A DNA stretch of 64,000 nt from Parus major. Lineage: Eukaryota > Chordata > Aves > Passeriformes > Paridae. The notes under the pieces were generated by a model that worked only from the letters and a program-made list of their open reading frames with translations, did not search any database and was not told the origin of the DNA. Position 1 is the first letter of the stretch. Each line of letters begins with the position of its first letter. Shown here in pieces: positions 22,313-32,529 of this stretch. The position numbers and the translations under genes are program-made. The DNA is taken from positions 32,951,354 through 33,015,353 of the forward strand of contig NC_031799.1 of the NCBI RefSeq assembly GCF_001522545.3. Direction: 5' to 3'.

Positions 22313-22379
22313 CAGAACTAAGTGCCTCACAGTGATATAATGAGAGATTATATCACTGTTTGTGAGGCACTTAGTTCTG
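22313..22379. repeat. 29-bp-stem inverted repeat (hairpin)
   Basis: The left arm at 22313-22341 (CAGAACTAAGTGCCTCAC, then AGTGATATAAT) is the exact reverse complement of the right arm, split as 22347-22358 and 22363-22379. The loop is five bases (GAGAG, 22342-22346) and a four-base bulge, TTTG, sits at 22359-22362. A 29-bp stem with no mismatch is far beyond chance for one locus. It could be a recent fold-back duplication, a small non-autonomous inverted-repeat element, or a precursor RNA hairpin. No coding sequence is involved, and no target-site duplication is obvious next to the arms. Confidence 0.9.
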
Positions 22380-22792
22380 CCACTATTGTTCAAAATCAAG
22401 ATAGAAAAATTTCAGTGTTTCTGGTATTGGGAGTTATAAAACTTTAGATTAAAACTGAATAAAATTCCAGCTATGACTGAGCTGTCAGTGATAGTTGAAC
22501 TGTGTTTGTGAAACTCGAAGTTTTTAAACTTGAAATGAATACTTTGAATTGCTGACAGGGGTACTGTGTGGGCTGTGTTCAGCTTGACAAATAGAGGCCA
22601 AATAGAAGATGAGGGATAATTTATAGAGTAGAATAAAATGACAAAAAACCAACTCCTCTCTAGTAGTGCCAGAAGCACTACTTTTCAGTAATAAAAATTC
22701 AGGCCACTTAAGCAATCAGGCTACTCCAGGCTTCTCAGAAATGTAGGAAACTTAATTGAACTACTTAATAAATTTGCCTATCAACACGAAAT

Positions 22793-23632
22793 TGTGGGGA
22801 GCTGTTGAATCCCTCAGGGGCAGAGAGGACCTGTGGAGGGACCTCAACAAATTGAAGAATTGGGGAGTACCAACCATATGAAGTTCAACAGGGGAAAGTG
22901 CTGGATTCTGCACCTGGGATGGGACAGCCTTGGTTGTGTGTATAGACTGGGAAATGAGATGCTGGGAAGCAGTGTCAGGGAAAGGGACCTGGGGGGTCCT
23001 GGTCAGTGGAAAGCTGAACATGAGCCAGCAGTGCCCCAACCCTGTCCTGGGGGACATCAGGCACAGCATCACCAGCTGGGCAAGGGAGGGGATTGTCCTG
23101 CTCTGCTCTGAGCTGGGGCAGCCTCAGCTCAAGTGCTGGGGGCTGGTTTGGGCACTGCAAACAATATAAGATATTAAAGTATTAGAAAGCATCCAAAGAA
23201 GGACTACAAAGATGCTGAAGGACCTTGAGGGGAAGCTGTATGAGGAGTGGCTAAAGTCACTTATTTTGTTCAGTCTGGGGAAGAGACTGAGGACAGACCT
23301 CATTGTGGTCTTCAGCATCCTCATGAGTGGCTGCAGAAGGGCAAGCATCAATGTCTTCACTCTCATGACCAGTGACAGGTCCTGAGGAAATGGCATGAAG
23401 CTAAGTTAGGGGAGGTTTAGTGTGGATATCAGGAAAAGATTGTTCTTCCAGAGGCTGGTTGGGCACTGGAACAGCTCCCTGAGGAAGCAGTCACAGCACC
23501 AGCCTCACAGAGTTCAAGAAGCATTTGGATGATGCCCTCAGGCACATGGGGTGGCTCTTGGGCTGTCTTGTGCAGAGCCAGGAGTCTGATCCTGATAGGT
23601 CCTTCCAAATCAGCATTTCTACGGTCCTGTGA
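22793..23632 (+). mobile_element. CR1 LINE, 5'-truncated: ORF2 C-terminus plus 3' UTR
   Basis: This is the longest CR1 copy in the window (about 840 bp). The 5' part encodes the end of the CR1 reverse transcriptase: NHMKFNRGKCWILHLGW (from about 22872) and YRLGNEMLG (from 22941) in one frame, then GKLNMSQQC and IRHSITSWAREGIV in another. A frameshift near 22990 therefore separates them. The 3' part carries the CR1 UTR order: GAGGAGTGGCTAAAGTCACTT, GAGACTGAGGACAGACCTCATTG, the GACCAGTGACAGG block, GGGGAGGTTTAG, GGGCACTGGAACAG, GAGTTCAAGAAGCATTTGGA and a decayed terminal TCCTTCCAAATCAGCATTTCT. The frameshift, premature stops and truncation make it inactive. The UTR variant (AAGCATTTGGA, then CTCAGGCACATGG) is shared with the copy at 36.1-36.6 kb and differs from the 7.6 kb copy. 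Confidence 0.96.
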
Positions 23633-23921
23633 CTGGCCCCAGTGTGAGAGGTGGATGCATTGCTGACATGGGAAAGAAAGGCACAGACAGGAGAAGGAAG
23701 CAGGAGAGAGATAAGAGCTGTTGGAGACTGGGATGACAATACTGGTGCTTGGAGGAAACTAATCCTGTAAGGCAGAGACGGTTTTGCATCAAGCAGTTTC
23801 TTGCTGTGGACAGCATCCTTTTTTAACTGTCCTGTCACAAGGGGGGAATGTTACCTAAGAGAAATATAGAAATTACCATCTTATTTATAATCAATTTAAA
23901 GTCTTGTCATTTTGGTTATAG

Positions 23922-24030
23922 CTCTGTTTCAATGAGCCTCGACCATCTGGTATTAATTGAGATGTTTGAACACCTCATGAAAAACAGACTCATGAATCTG
24001 TTTTACATATCTGAAGTATTTCCAAGCACA
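23922..24030 (+). CDS. Candidate internal exon (unverified)
   Basis: The block lies between an acceptor-like CATTTTGGTTATAG (AG at 23920-23921) and a near-perfect donor, AGCACA|GTAAGTAG, at 24031. Read as 1 base plus 36 codons it is open and encodes a mixed hydrophobic/charged helix-like segment (SVSMSLDHLVLIEMFEHLMK and 16 more residues). It ends in phase 0, which matches the start of the next block 238 bp downstream. A different phase gives a 12-codon tail and a stop. It begins 290 bp after a CR1 3' end. No family is recognised. It could also be an exon of a non-coding RNA. Confidence 0.25.
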
Positions 24031-24079
24031 GTAAGTAGCAGTGGTTTTTGCTGCTAAAATTGAAAAGCAGAAAAAAACA

Positions 24080-24190
24080 CTGGTGATTTTGGGGTGGTTT
24101 TTTGGGGGGTTTTGTTTGGTTGGTTTTTTGTGGGTTTGGAGGGGTTTTTATAATTGTTTTTTGTTTGTTTGTTTGGTTTTTCGTGTTTGC
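24080..24190. repeat. G/T-rich low-complexity tract
   Basis: Runs of T and G in GTTTT, GGTT and GTTTG units, with G runs of 4 to 6 separated by T-rich spacers. It lies inside the short putative intron 24031-24268. Loops between G runs mostly exceed 7 bases, so it is not a canonical G-quadruplex. Confidence 0.9.
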
Positions 24191-24268
24191 TTATTTGCTT
24201 TGGGTTTTGTTTATCTTTTATTCTTAAAAATCTAACAGCTTATGTTAACTTCACCTTTTCTGCTCCAG

Positions 24269-24341
24269 GTCTGTCCTCCATCTGAAGTTTCAAAATGTAA
24301 GTCCAGTATTCATGTAGATGCTCAGAAGGCAAGAGAAACAG
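24269..24341 (+). CDS. Candidate internal exon (unverified)
   Basis: A strong acceptor, CACCTTTTCTGCTCCAG (AG at 24267-24268), with a branch-point-like TGTTAACTT just upstream, leads into 73 bases ending at AAACAG|GTAAGAG (donor at 24342). In phase 0, the phase left by the block at 23922-24030, it is open for 24 codons plus 1 base (VCPPSEVSKCKSSIHVDAQK and four more residues). Two good splice-site pairs 238 bp apart in compatible phase are the best internal support for a real transcript in this window. The identity of the product is unknown. Confidence 0.27.
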
Positions 24342-24862
24342 GTAAGAGTTAAGAAATACTCAGAAATAAATTAGTATGCCACTTCTCCAACCTGATTCAG
24401 CATGGTATTTATATCCATGTTCTATTCAGGAGAGTTGCATGCTCTTAAGAAGAACCCTACCCTTGTGCTACAGTCTTTAAATACCTTTAGTTATTTTAAC
24501 AAAGCTAACATAGAGAAAAACACATGCCAAAGCTGTATTTGGCTTTGAAGCATATTTCATTATTTTTTCTTTGTCAGCAAAGATTCTTGCTCAAAAGGAA
24601 TTTAGCCATCACAAACACTTGACAACTAGAATTAAAAAAAAAAAACATTCAAATTATTTCCAGCATATTCAAGGAGTGAGGATGAAGTTTTTTGCCTTTG
24701 ATTGGAATAAAGTCAGTAGGGGCAACATGTTAAATTGATGCAAAGTTATTTGGGAAACAAAATTAATACAACCTGAACCCATACTTTAAAATAGCAAGAA
24801 CAGATATATCTATCATTTGTCTCTAAGGAAAGTATTTAACTCAATGGTACGTTACAGGTGTT

Positions 24863-24915
24863 GAGACATTACAATTTGTAATGTCTCATATCTCAGATAA
24901 TGAGACATTACAAAT
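24863..24915. repeat. Triple inverted repeat of a 12-bp unit
   Basis: GAGACATTACAA occurs forward at 24863-24874, reversed (TTGTAATGTCTC) at 24876-24887 and forward again at 24902-24913. Two alternative hairpins result: a 12-bp stem with a 1-base centre, and a perfect 16-bp stem (24874-24889 with 24900-24915) with a 10-base loop. It probably arose by local template-switch or fold-back copying during replication. Confidence 0.9.
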
Positions 24916-24919
24916 ATTA

Positions 24920-26650
24920 GATACAGGAACCAAAATACTAAAGTTCCTTGTATGTTTACCAAGAAAACCTTTCTGTTGAAATCTTGCAAGGAGCTTTGGT
25001 CAGCGTAGTGACTGTAATGTTATGAAGAACAATGCTGAAAGTGAAACAAGAGCCTCAGAATTGTATTCTCTCCCTTAATGCATGAACTCATGACTCTATT
25101 TTGCTACAGGGAAGTGCTTTCCTGTCATCCAGGTGTGCGTTTGTCTGTGGGGAAGCCTGCCAACCAGCTGGCATTCCTGACGTGATCTGTCCTGCCCTCC
25201 ACACCTGGGAAGTGCTAGTGGGGTACACATTGACATAACTGGGGAGGAAGCAACTTTTCTCTTCTCTGACTGAGCTTTCTAAACAGTTCCTACTCAGAGG
25301 TGGCCCTCTTTCCCCCCAGGCCATTTCTTCTCCACTCCACACTCTGCAGCATGACTGTAGTCTCAGCCTGATACAAAATCCTGCAAGCTTGCTTTGCTGT
25401 GAACCCAATAATTTGTGTTGAGAATGCTTTTCTTTCAAACCCTGCAGGCACATTGCTGATGCCAACAGTTTATTAAAATTGGCCTGATTATTCTGGCTGG
25501 TATTTGAGGATAGATGAGTTTACTTTGTCTAATGTTGAAAACTATCTTGCAAGTCAGAGATATGAAAGATTGACTTAGGTTTAAATGTTTCTGAGTTCCT
25601 TCTGGTGATCAATTGTAGTAAAATGTGATTGAAAATGTAAAAAACAGTTATAATGAAACACAGCAGACATGGAGAAAAATACAGAAGGAAAACTGAAAAC
25701 AGAGATGAAGAGTGGTTCAGATTTTAATGTTGAGCATAAGTAGTATATCTAGGGAAGGATTTTCCATCAATAACAAGTGGATGAAACCCAGACTGTACTT
25801 CATTGGAAGTATGGCAGAGTAGAGGTGGAGGCAAAGAAGTATAAGGCTTTTACTACAGACCATGCTTTACAAACTTTAAAAACATCTATTTAAACACGCA
25901 TCAATTTAAAATCATACATCCAAGGCAGCCACTGTTGTTCTAAGCAAAGACAAAAATTTACAAGGAATTGACAGCTATCAGCCCTTGAGCCCATACATGT
26001 TTTGGTCAAGGTGAACCTACCCTTGAAATATGGCAATGAAAGCTACACCAGCTGGTGCACCTCCTGCTCTCCCCAGACTAGCCTCTTCTCCTGCTCCTGC
26101 ATCTGGAGGCTGTGTCTGCACCCTGAGCCTCTGCACTGCTTTGCTTCATCGCATGCCAACAGCCCCTTAGTCCTCCAGCTTTCACTCCTGACTTCTGTAA
26201 CAGAATACCTCGCTCCTTGGTGCTTTTGCTTTGTTGCAGCATATGTTGTTCATCGATAAAACTTTGTCTAGAATTTTGTAGGCAGGGTCTGCTGAGGGAA
26301 ATTCACACTGGAAAAGTTTCAGAGAGAAGGGCTGTAGTAGAGTTAGGCAAGAACATCAGAACAAGGCTGAGAGGGATCCATAATACCTGTGAGAAGTGTA
26401 ATTTCTAAAGAAGTTCAGCTCAGATGAAAAAAATGTTTGAACCAGTGATTTCCCTCGTGTCATCTGGGAATTACAGTAGTTCTCATAATCTGAGTAACAA
26501 GTCTCTGTGAACTGCCTATCCACACAACTCTGAAGACTAAAACCCTAACTAATCTACACCTGCACCTTAATAAATGTATGAAAAAAAGTAAGAAACAGCA
26601 TTTGCAGGGAATTGCTTGACTACCGTAATCTCTGTGTTGGTGAGATCATA
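24920..26650. other. No gene recognised; possible intron
   Basis: If the 24269 and 26691 blocks are exons, this is the intron between them. A moderately GC-rich stretch at 25120-25460 holds a 125-codon minus-strand open frame, and 26002-26259 holds an 85-codon Cys/Ser-rich plus-strand frame. Neither shows a domain, splice consistency or a family I recognise. Confidence 0.5.
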
Positions 26651-26690
26651 CAAATTAAAAAGTGACCTTTTTTTGTATTTTCTTCCATAG

Positions 26691-26710
26691 GAAAAATGAC
26701 AAATAACTAA
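26691..26710 (+). CDS. Candidate terminal coding segment (weak)
   Basis: An acceptor-like TTTTTTGTATTTTCTTCCATAG (AG at 26689-26690) is followed by GA AAA ATG ACA AAT AAC TAA. With one base carried from the 24269-24341 block the frame reads Gly-Lys-Met-Thr-Asn-Asn-stop, so the phase fits. Such a short tail fits many places by chance. The first AATAAA downstream that I noticed is at 27945-27950, which would imply a 3' UTR of about 1.25 kb. Confidence 0.12.
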
Positions 26711-26779
26711 ACATCTGCAAGAAATCTTTAAAATTTATCAATTGATTTATTTTTAATATAGCTAATGTATTTCACTCAT

Positions 26780-27130
26780 TTGGCATATTTCTTTGTTTAG
26801 ATAAATATCATATAACTTGAAATCTTGTGTATGTATTACAGGTTATTTTTGCAACCAAGCAACCATTAGAGCTTATTTTTGCAACTTTTTTTTGCACACT
26901 CATCCAAAATTTCAAGTTTGCCAGACAATACCTTCTTTCCATAGAATTATTTTATTGCCTTCAGTAATTGCACAAAATGGAAACTAATTACTGACAGAGT
27001 CCCGCCTGAGGTTCGTTATCATTTCATGCAAGACTCTAAAACCTATTTTATATGCTGGTACAACATTGTCTGTTTTCGCCCACGCCCTCTGAATCGTCCC
27101 TAATGACTGAAGATGTATTACATTGCACCT
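26780..27130. promoter_or_regulatory. Candidate conserved non-coding block
   Basis: The block combines forkhead-like TTTGTTTA (26792), TAATTG (about 26965), TAATTA (26985-26990) and a KLF/EGR-type CCCACGCCC (27079-27087). CpGs cluster between 27000 and 27095, unusual for this AT-rich neighbourhood. A 13-bp direct repeat, TTATTTTTGCAAC, occurs at 26843 and 26873. The mix resembles developmental enhancers. If the 26691 segment is a terminal exon, this stretch would instead be its 3' UTR. Confidence 0.25.
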
Positions 27131-27139
27131 TCAGTAGAT

Positions 27140-30100
27140 TAGATAGTTCCTCAGCAACATTCTTTTGCAACTCATGTGAGTAAACAAGTTAGTTCCTGCA
27201 GATATAAGGTGTTTGACTTCAGAAAATACTGTAGAATATCCTCTTGGATTAGTGTTGAAAATGGAAGGATTTTACTGTCACTTGAAGAATCAAATACATC
27301 CCCCAGCTGGTTTCCAAATGCAGAACCCAGAATTCCATATGGATTGAAAGCTGAGTATCTCCGCTATCCCATCCTATGAATCTGCCGTAGTTCTCTGATA
27401 AATGCCAAACCAGAAAAAACCTCATGTTCTCAAATGATGACCGAATACATCCCCAGTGTCAGAGTTTTTCAGGGGTTCAGGAAGACTGAACCTGTCGTGT
27501 TTTCAGTACCTTCAGCTTGTAGGCATATCTCTTCTTCTTGACATCATCACCATTAGGAAAATCATGCTTTAAAATAGAGGGGAAAATAGAAAGGAAAGAA
27601 GGGGCACATTCACAGTTAAATGGATATTTGTTTACTGATGGAAATGCTGTTCGTGTCACTGTTTTTCACTATTCTGAAATGTATATGTACCACTTTTACT
27701 CCTTAATGAAGTTCATTGGACAGCAACTTCTGGGAAATTTTTCCTTTTTCTAATTTAATTACTTTTTCCTGTTTCCCTTTTTGTCTTTGTAGTTGATTTA
27801 GTGCCATGCAGTGTCCCAGATGGTCAGTCTGGGAAACAGACACGGACATTTTCAAAGAGACAATGTTGATTCCCTTTGGACTCAGAATGACCTCCTCCTC
27901 CTCCCACCGCCCCCATCACCACTCATTCACAGATTTGAATCCTCAATAAACACAGGGTTTAAATATGGGAAGAAAGGTGGGCCACAACTTGAAACCAACT
28001 AAGGACACAGGGAACCATGGCTGGCATTGGCAGAATATCATTTAGTGGAGTCTGGTACCATTGTTTGCGGCACAGATAAAACCAGCTGGCCATGTTATGC
28101 TTGACAAGAACTAGACAAGGGAGGGAGGATCATATGTGAATAGGAAGTGGTATGAAAGGAGATGAAGAAAGAAAGCTGACATGCTCAAGACAAGGTCTGA
28201 GAAAGAGAAAAGTGATGAAAGCCTTCCTGGCTATGCCAAGAACAGCAAAATTCATCACTGCTTTCTGCCTTTGGGCAAAATATAGAAATAAAAAAAGGAG
28301 CTTTGGCATAAACTTGCCACAGAGGAAATACAGGTACTGTATAATGCAAGGTACTAAATTGCTTTAGTGTGAACAACTGTCTTATGGATATTTCTTTAAA
28401 ACCAGATATACAACAGTAGAAAGTCTGCCCTCATTATTTTATCACTCATTCTGAAATTGTAATTTTAGTATTATGTAAGAGAATAGGGATCTGCCTTTAA
28501 TTTTTGCTCTTGAAGTTGAGAAAAATGAGAGGTTTGATCTCAAAACCACATAGTTCTACAGCAATATCAAAGCTGAAGTGTTGTTGGCTCTGAAAGTGTA
28601 GTTAGTCTTCTGTACCTTCTAGTCATTCTTTCCACCACTGAATAAAATGAAAAAAAATACATATGTTTGAAATTCTTTGATCGCTTATGGAAATTAATCA
28701 CTAAATAGCTGTACCTGAGGGCTGCAATTACAGGTATATGCAAATGATACTGCATAGGTAGAGGTTGGAATGTTTTTTCTAGTATATGGAAAAAATTTAT
28801 GCTGTACTTTTAATTAAAAGCAGACGATTTGCATAATATATGTAATGTCAAACCATTATTTCTTCTTAGTATGTATTTCCTCTACCATGGGATGAGGGGG
28901 GAATCACAAAATAAAATGGTGAAAAAAATTTAAAAATTCAATACCTATTACTTTGTTTCAAGAATGAAGCATTTTTACAGCAACATAATGTTACTATTAA
29001 AATAGGTGACATAACAGCAAGTGTGTAGAAACAACAGAATTCAGCAGAAGTACTTGATAAGAAATTAGGGTATAGCACCAAGAAATCTTCTAAACTGCAA
29101 TTCAACATTTTGTTTATGCAAAGCAAAAAAGATATGCACAGATATATGTTTTTTTCCTTCTTACAAGTCCATTGGTGAGCAAGATAGAGGTATGCTAGGC
29201 TCAGAAATATCAATTATTCACAAATACCATGAAGATCAGTGGCTGGTAAAATTAGAAAGAATCAATTAAATTCCTCCATGGAGGGTGGATAGGCTGCAGT
29301 GCTGTTGCACTGGCCCCATCTGCCAGCACCCTTATTCAGCTTTCAATGCCGAGGACATGGGTGGAGGAACTGGCTGTAGCAGGAGAAGCAGGACCCATGA
29401 GGTTGAAATAAACTTGCAGAGGAATTAGTCTTGTTGTGGCATGGTATGGGAGTGTAGAATATCAATCCATTGAAAAACAGGGTTCATTAATTACAACATT
29501 TACTGAACAAGTTGCTTTGATTAAAAGTTTTGATCAGACAATCCCCAGTGAGAATTTAATTATACTGGAAAAATGATGATTTACAGTTCAACAGTTGACT
29601 GCTTTCCTTCTTCAGTTACACATCAGTCTAGGCTCTTTTCTGTTGCTCACACAATGTTAGTACACAGAGGGTGACAGTCAAGTAGTGTTGTTCCATATGC
29701 AGAAAAGCCTTAAGGAATTTCCTGCAGTGAGATATCTGTTGTTCTAATATATACCACAAAATGTCACTATGCCTCAGTGTGATTTAATGTGGTCCTTAAA
29801 GGTATTTGACCGTTCTGCTGGTCTGACAAACTCACTTGAAATCCAAGCATGTCTGATTTTTCTTTAGTGTGCCATGCTGCTTAAATGTGGCCAGAACCGC
29901 TCCAGCAGCTCCCATGCACAACAGATGTTAGGTGCATATCATGCATACATGTCAACTGTACATACATATAAGTCATGCCTATTTCAGCATCTTCCTCCTC
30001 AGATGTCAAACACACCTCTTCTGAATTTAGTGATCTCATCTGAAAGGTTCTAAAATACCTGCAGATATTGAAGCTGCATAGTGGAAACAAAGAAAATCAC

Positions 30101-32100
30101 TGCCTTCTACAAACTCTGCTTAAGTAGGACTGGAGGAAAGGCTTCTTCTGAGTTGCAGCAGAAGCAGAGGCAACACCTAGATAAGTGCTTCTCTTTTATG
30201 ATGGAGGGGCCAGCTATCACAAACCTGCTTTTTCTGCAGTGATTGCAGAAGTGAGACAATTAGTGGCAAAAAAACAATACTCTTCCTCAGCAGGCTCCAT
30301 TGTGGAACTGGAACTCTTCTATTTCTACCACAGCTGTTGGATATGTTGAGCTCTTGCTGCTTTCTCTGAGATTCAGTGACAGTTTGTTTTTATCTGAATA
30401 TTCCCCTTCAGTTCTTGTTCAATCCCCCACATAAATATTTGCTCATTCAGTGAATGAGAAGAGTTAGGTAGACCGCAGAATGTTTTGATGACACTTAAAA
30501 GGTCTTCAGTTTTCTCTAAATATGAACCCAAGCTGATTCCCCAGAGTGACTCTTCACCCACTGAATTCTGGCAAGGTTTCAAAGCTTTGACCATCTTTCC
30601 TAATCCTGATTCTGGAAGCTCTGATTTTCATTGCAGGCAAAAAAATTGAAATCCCACCTTCCCTGCAATGCAAACTCCAGATTATACTGGGCACAGAGCT
30701 GATGTGTAGTAACTTAATGAAGGATTTAATAGTAGTAGGTACCACAAGCCTTCCTGAGAACAATTGCAAGACACAGGATAACCTCTTCAATACCAGTAAG
30801 GTTCTGTTGGAAAATAGGGGGAAATGGGAATGAAATTTTGCAATTTCCTCTGGCCAAATGTATTCACATTTTGCTGAGAATACAAAGATGGTAAGCAGAT
30901 TTGACTGAGCAAATCAGGGCATTTGGTTATCCACAGGATGATTCAAAGATGAAATCTGGGCATTTTAATAGACTGAAATATTCTATGTTTGGAATGAAAA
31001 GGAGATAAGACACTGCTTGTGTGAAATTATAAAATTTCACATTTTCAGCAGAAACATTTTCTCCTATTAGCACTTTGCAGCTGTGCCTGTACTGAAACAA
31101 AAATATCACTGGTATATTTAAAATTAGGGGATCATATTCTCTACTACTAGGATGTAAGCAATTTTGCCAGAGTTCTCTGAATTCAGCCATTGGTATCTCA
31201 GTTTAATGTCCAGAAATCTGTCTTGAGGTTAAGTGATTAAAGAGAGCCAGGGCAAAACTGATCCAACAATATACTGGAGAGACAGGAGCAGAGTTCTGAG
31301 GAGCCGAGCCTGTAAGTCCTGTTGAAACCCAGAGCTGGGCTCTGGAAACATTTTCTGAATACAAGATTTTGACCAACAAAAAAGCAGGTAAAGAGGCCTT
31401 AACAATTCCCTGGTCACTTGGCAATCCTTCTCGGCTCCTTGGGAACTCGGTTGGGACATCACCTCTGTTCGACACCTTCAGGTTACAACTACCAACAGCC
31501 TTGCAGTGAGGAAAGCCATGTGGAAATAGAGAATGACAGTAAAGCCACTGGGACTAGAAACAGCTTTTCAATCAGTCAAGCTGCCTTGGTTTTCTGGATC
31601 AAGTTTAATTATCTGCATTCAAATTTCCCATTGAAAAAATGTTTAGTACAGGCCTACATTTCCATGCAGCTGTGAAATACACATCTGGTTTCCAAGGCAG
31701 CAGATAATCATCAGGGGAAGCTGATAGGAACGCAAAATGAAATTATGTTTACAAACTGCTCTCAAGACTCATCTTAGTTCTCAAAGGCACTGAAGAAATA
31801 GATGCCAAGCTTATGCTGAGCAGAAGTTCCTGTTTCTACAGAACCCAGGCAAAAATCCCATCAGCCTCAACAGATGCAGATTAACACATGGCGTTTTTAC
31901 ATCCCATCTCCATCCAGCTTCTGGGTTGGTGTTCCCTCTACATGTATGTGGCCTTCTGTGGACAATGTTCCACTGATCTGCTTCGCTGGCAGAAAAAAAG
32001 TGGCAAAAATTCAGTTATATTAGACTACTTAATCATGCACCATCTTTGCCTTGAAAATTACAGAGCAAGATATCTCATGCAGAACATGTTATTATAAATC
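27140..32100. other. No gene recognised
   Basis: Several 60-90 codon frames occur on both strands without domain, phase or repeat support. An octamer-like ATTTGCAT with a nearby TTAATTAA occurs near 28810-28835, a combination seen in POU/homeodomain sites but common by chance in AT-rich DNA. The 29270-29460 stretch is slightly GC-richer and contains GAAATAAACTTGCAG, which could be an LTR-type polyadenylation segment, but no matching second LTR is visible. Confidence 0.45.
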
Positions 32101-32110
32101 AGATTATGCA

Positions 32111-32150
32111 GCCTATACTAAAAACACAGTGCCTATGCTAAAAACACCTG
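32111..32150. repeat. 20-bp tandem duplication
   Basis: GCCTATACTAAAAACACAGT and GCCTATGCTAAAAACACCTG are adjacent copies that differ at three positions. Confidence 0.95.
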
Positions 32151-32473
32151 TGCCTAATTTAAAAGACCATTTACATTTCTTTCCTCATTCCCATTCTTAT
32201 TTTTCAGTCCCCAAGCTCTTCGGATCTTTTTTAGCTGCTTTCAAAATTAATGTTTCATATTCTTGTACTTCATTGGTGACAAGCTGAAAACATTTTCTTT
32301 CAAATAGTGGCTCTCATTTTTGTTTAACAGCAATGACATTGCTCTTCCATGACCCCAGAAAGTACATTTGTAGCATGTAGTCAACTATGTAAACTACCAC
32401 CAGCAACACAGGGACTCAGTTAACTGCAATGTGCTATGACCTTGTCCTTCAGAAAAACTGAAGATAAAAAGAG

Positions 32474-32525
32474 AAAAAAAAAAAAAGTAAAAAGATAATA
32501 AGCAAAATCCACCCCCCCCCCCCCC
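32474..32525. repeat. Poly-A and poly-C homopolymer runs
   Basis: A run of 13 A ends at about 32486 and a run of 14 C spans 32512-32525. The C run is the only long C/G homopolymer in the window and a likely site of length error or polymorphism. Confidence 0.95.
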
Positions 32526-32529
32526 TTTT

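Noticed and set aside
25088..25465. 125-codon open frame on the minus strand
   Set aside because: Lower stop density from local GC; no domain and no supporting exon structure.
29270..29460. Possible LTR with AATAAA near its end
   Set aside because: No paired LTR, no TG...CA ends that can be placed, and no primer-binding site or retroviral coding sequence nearby.
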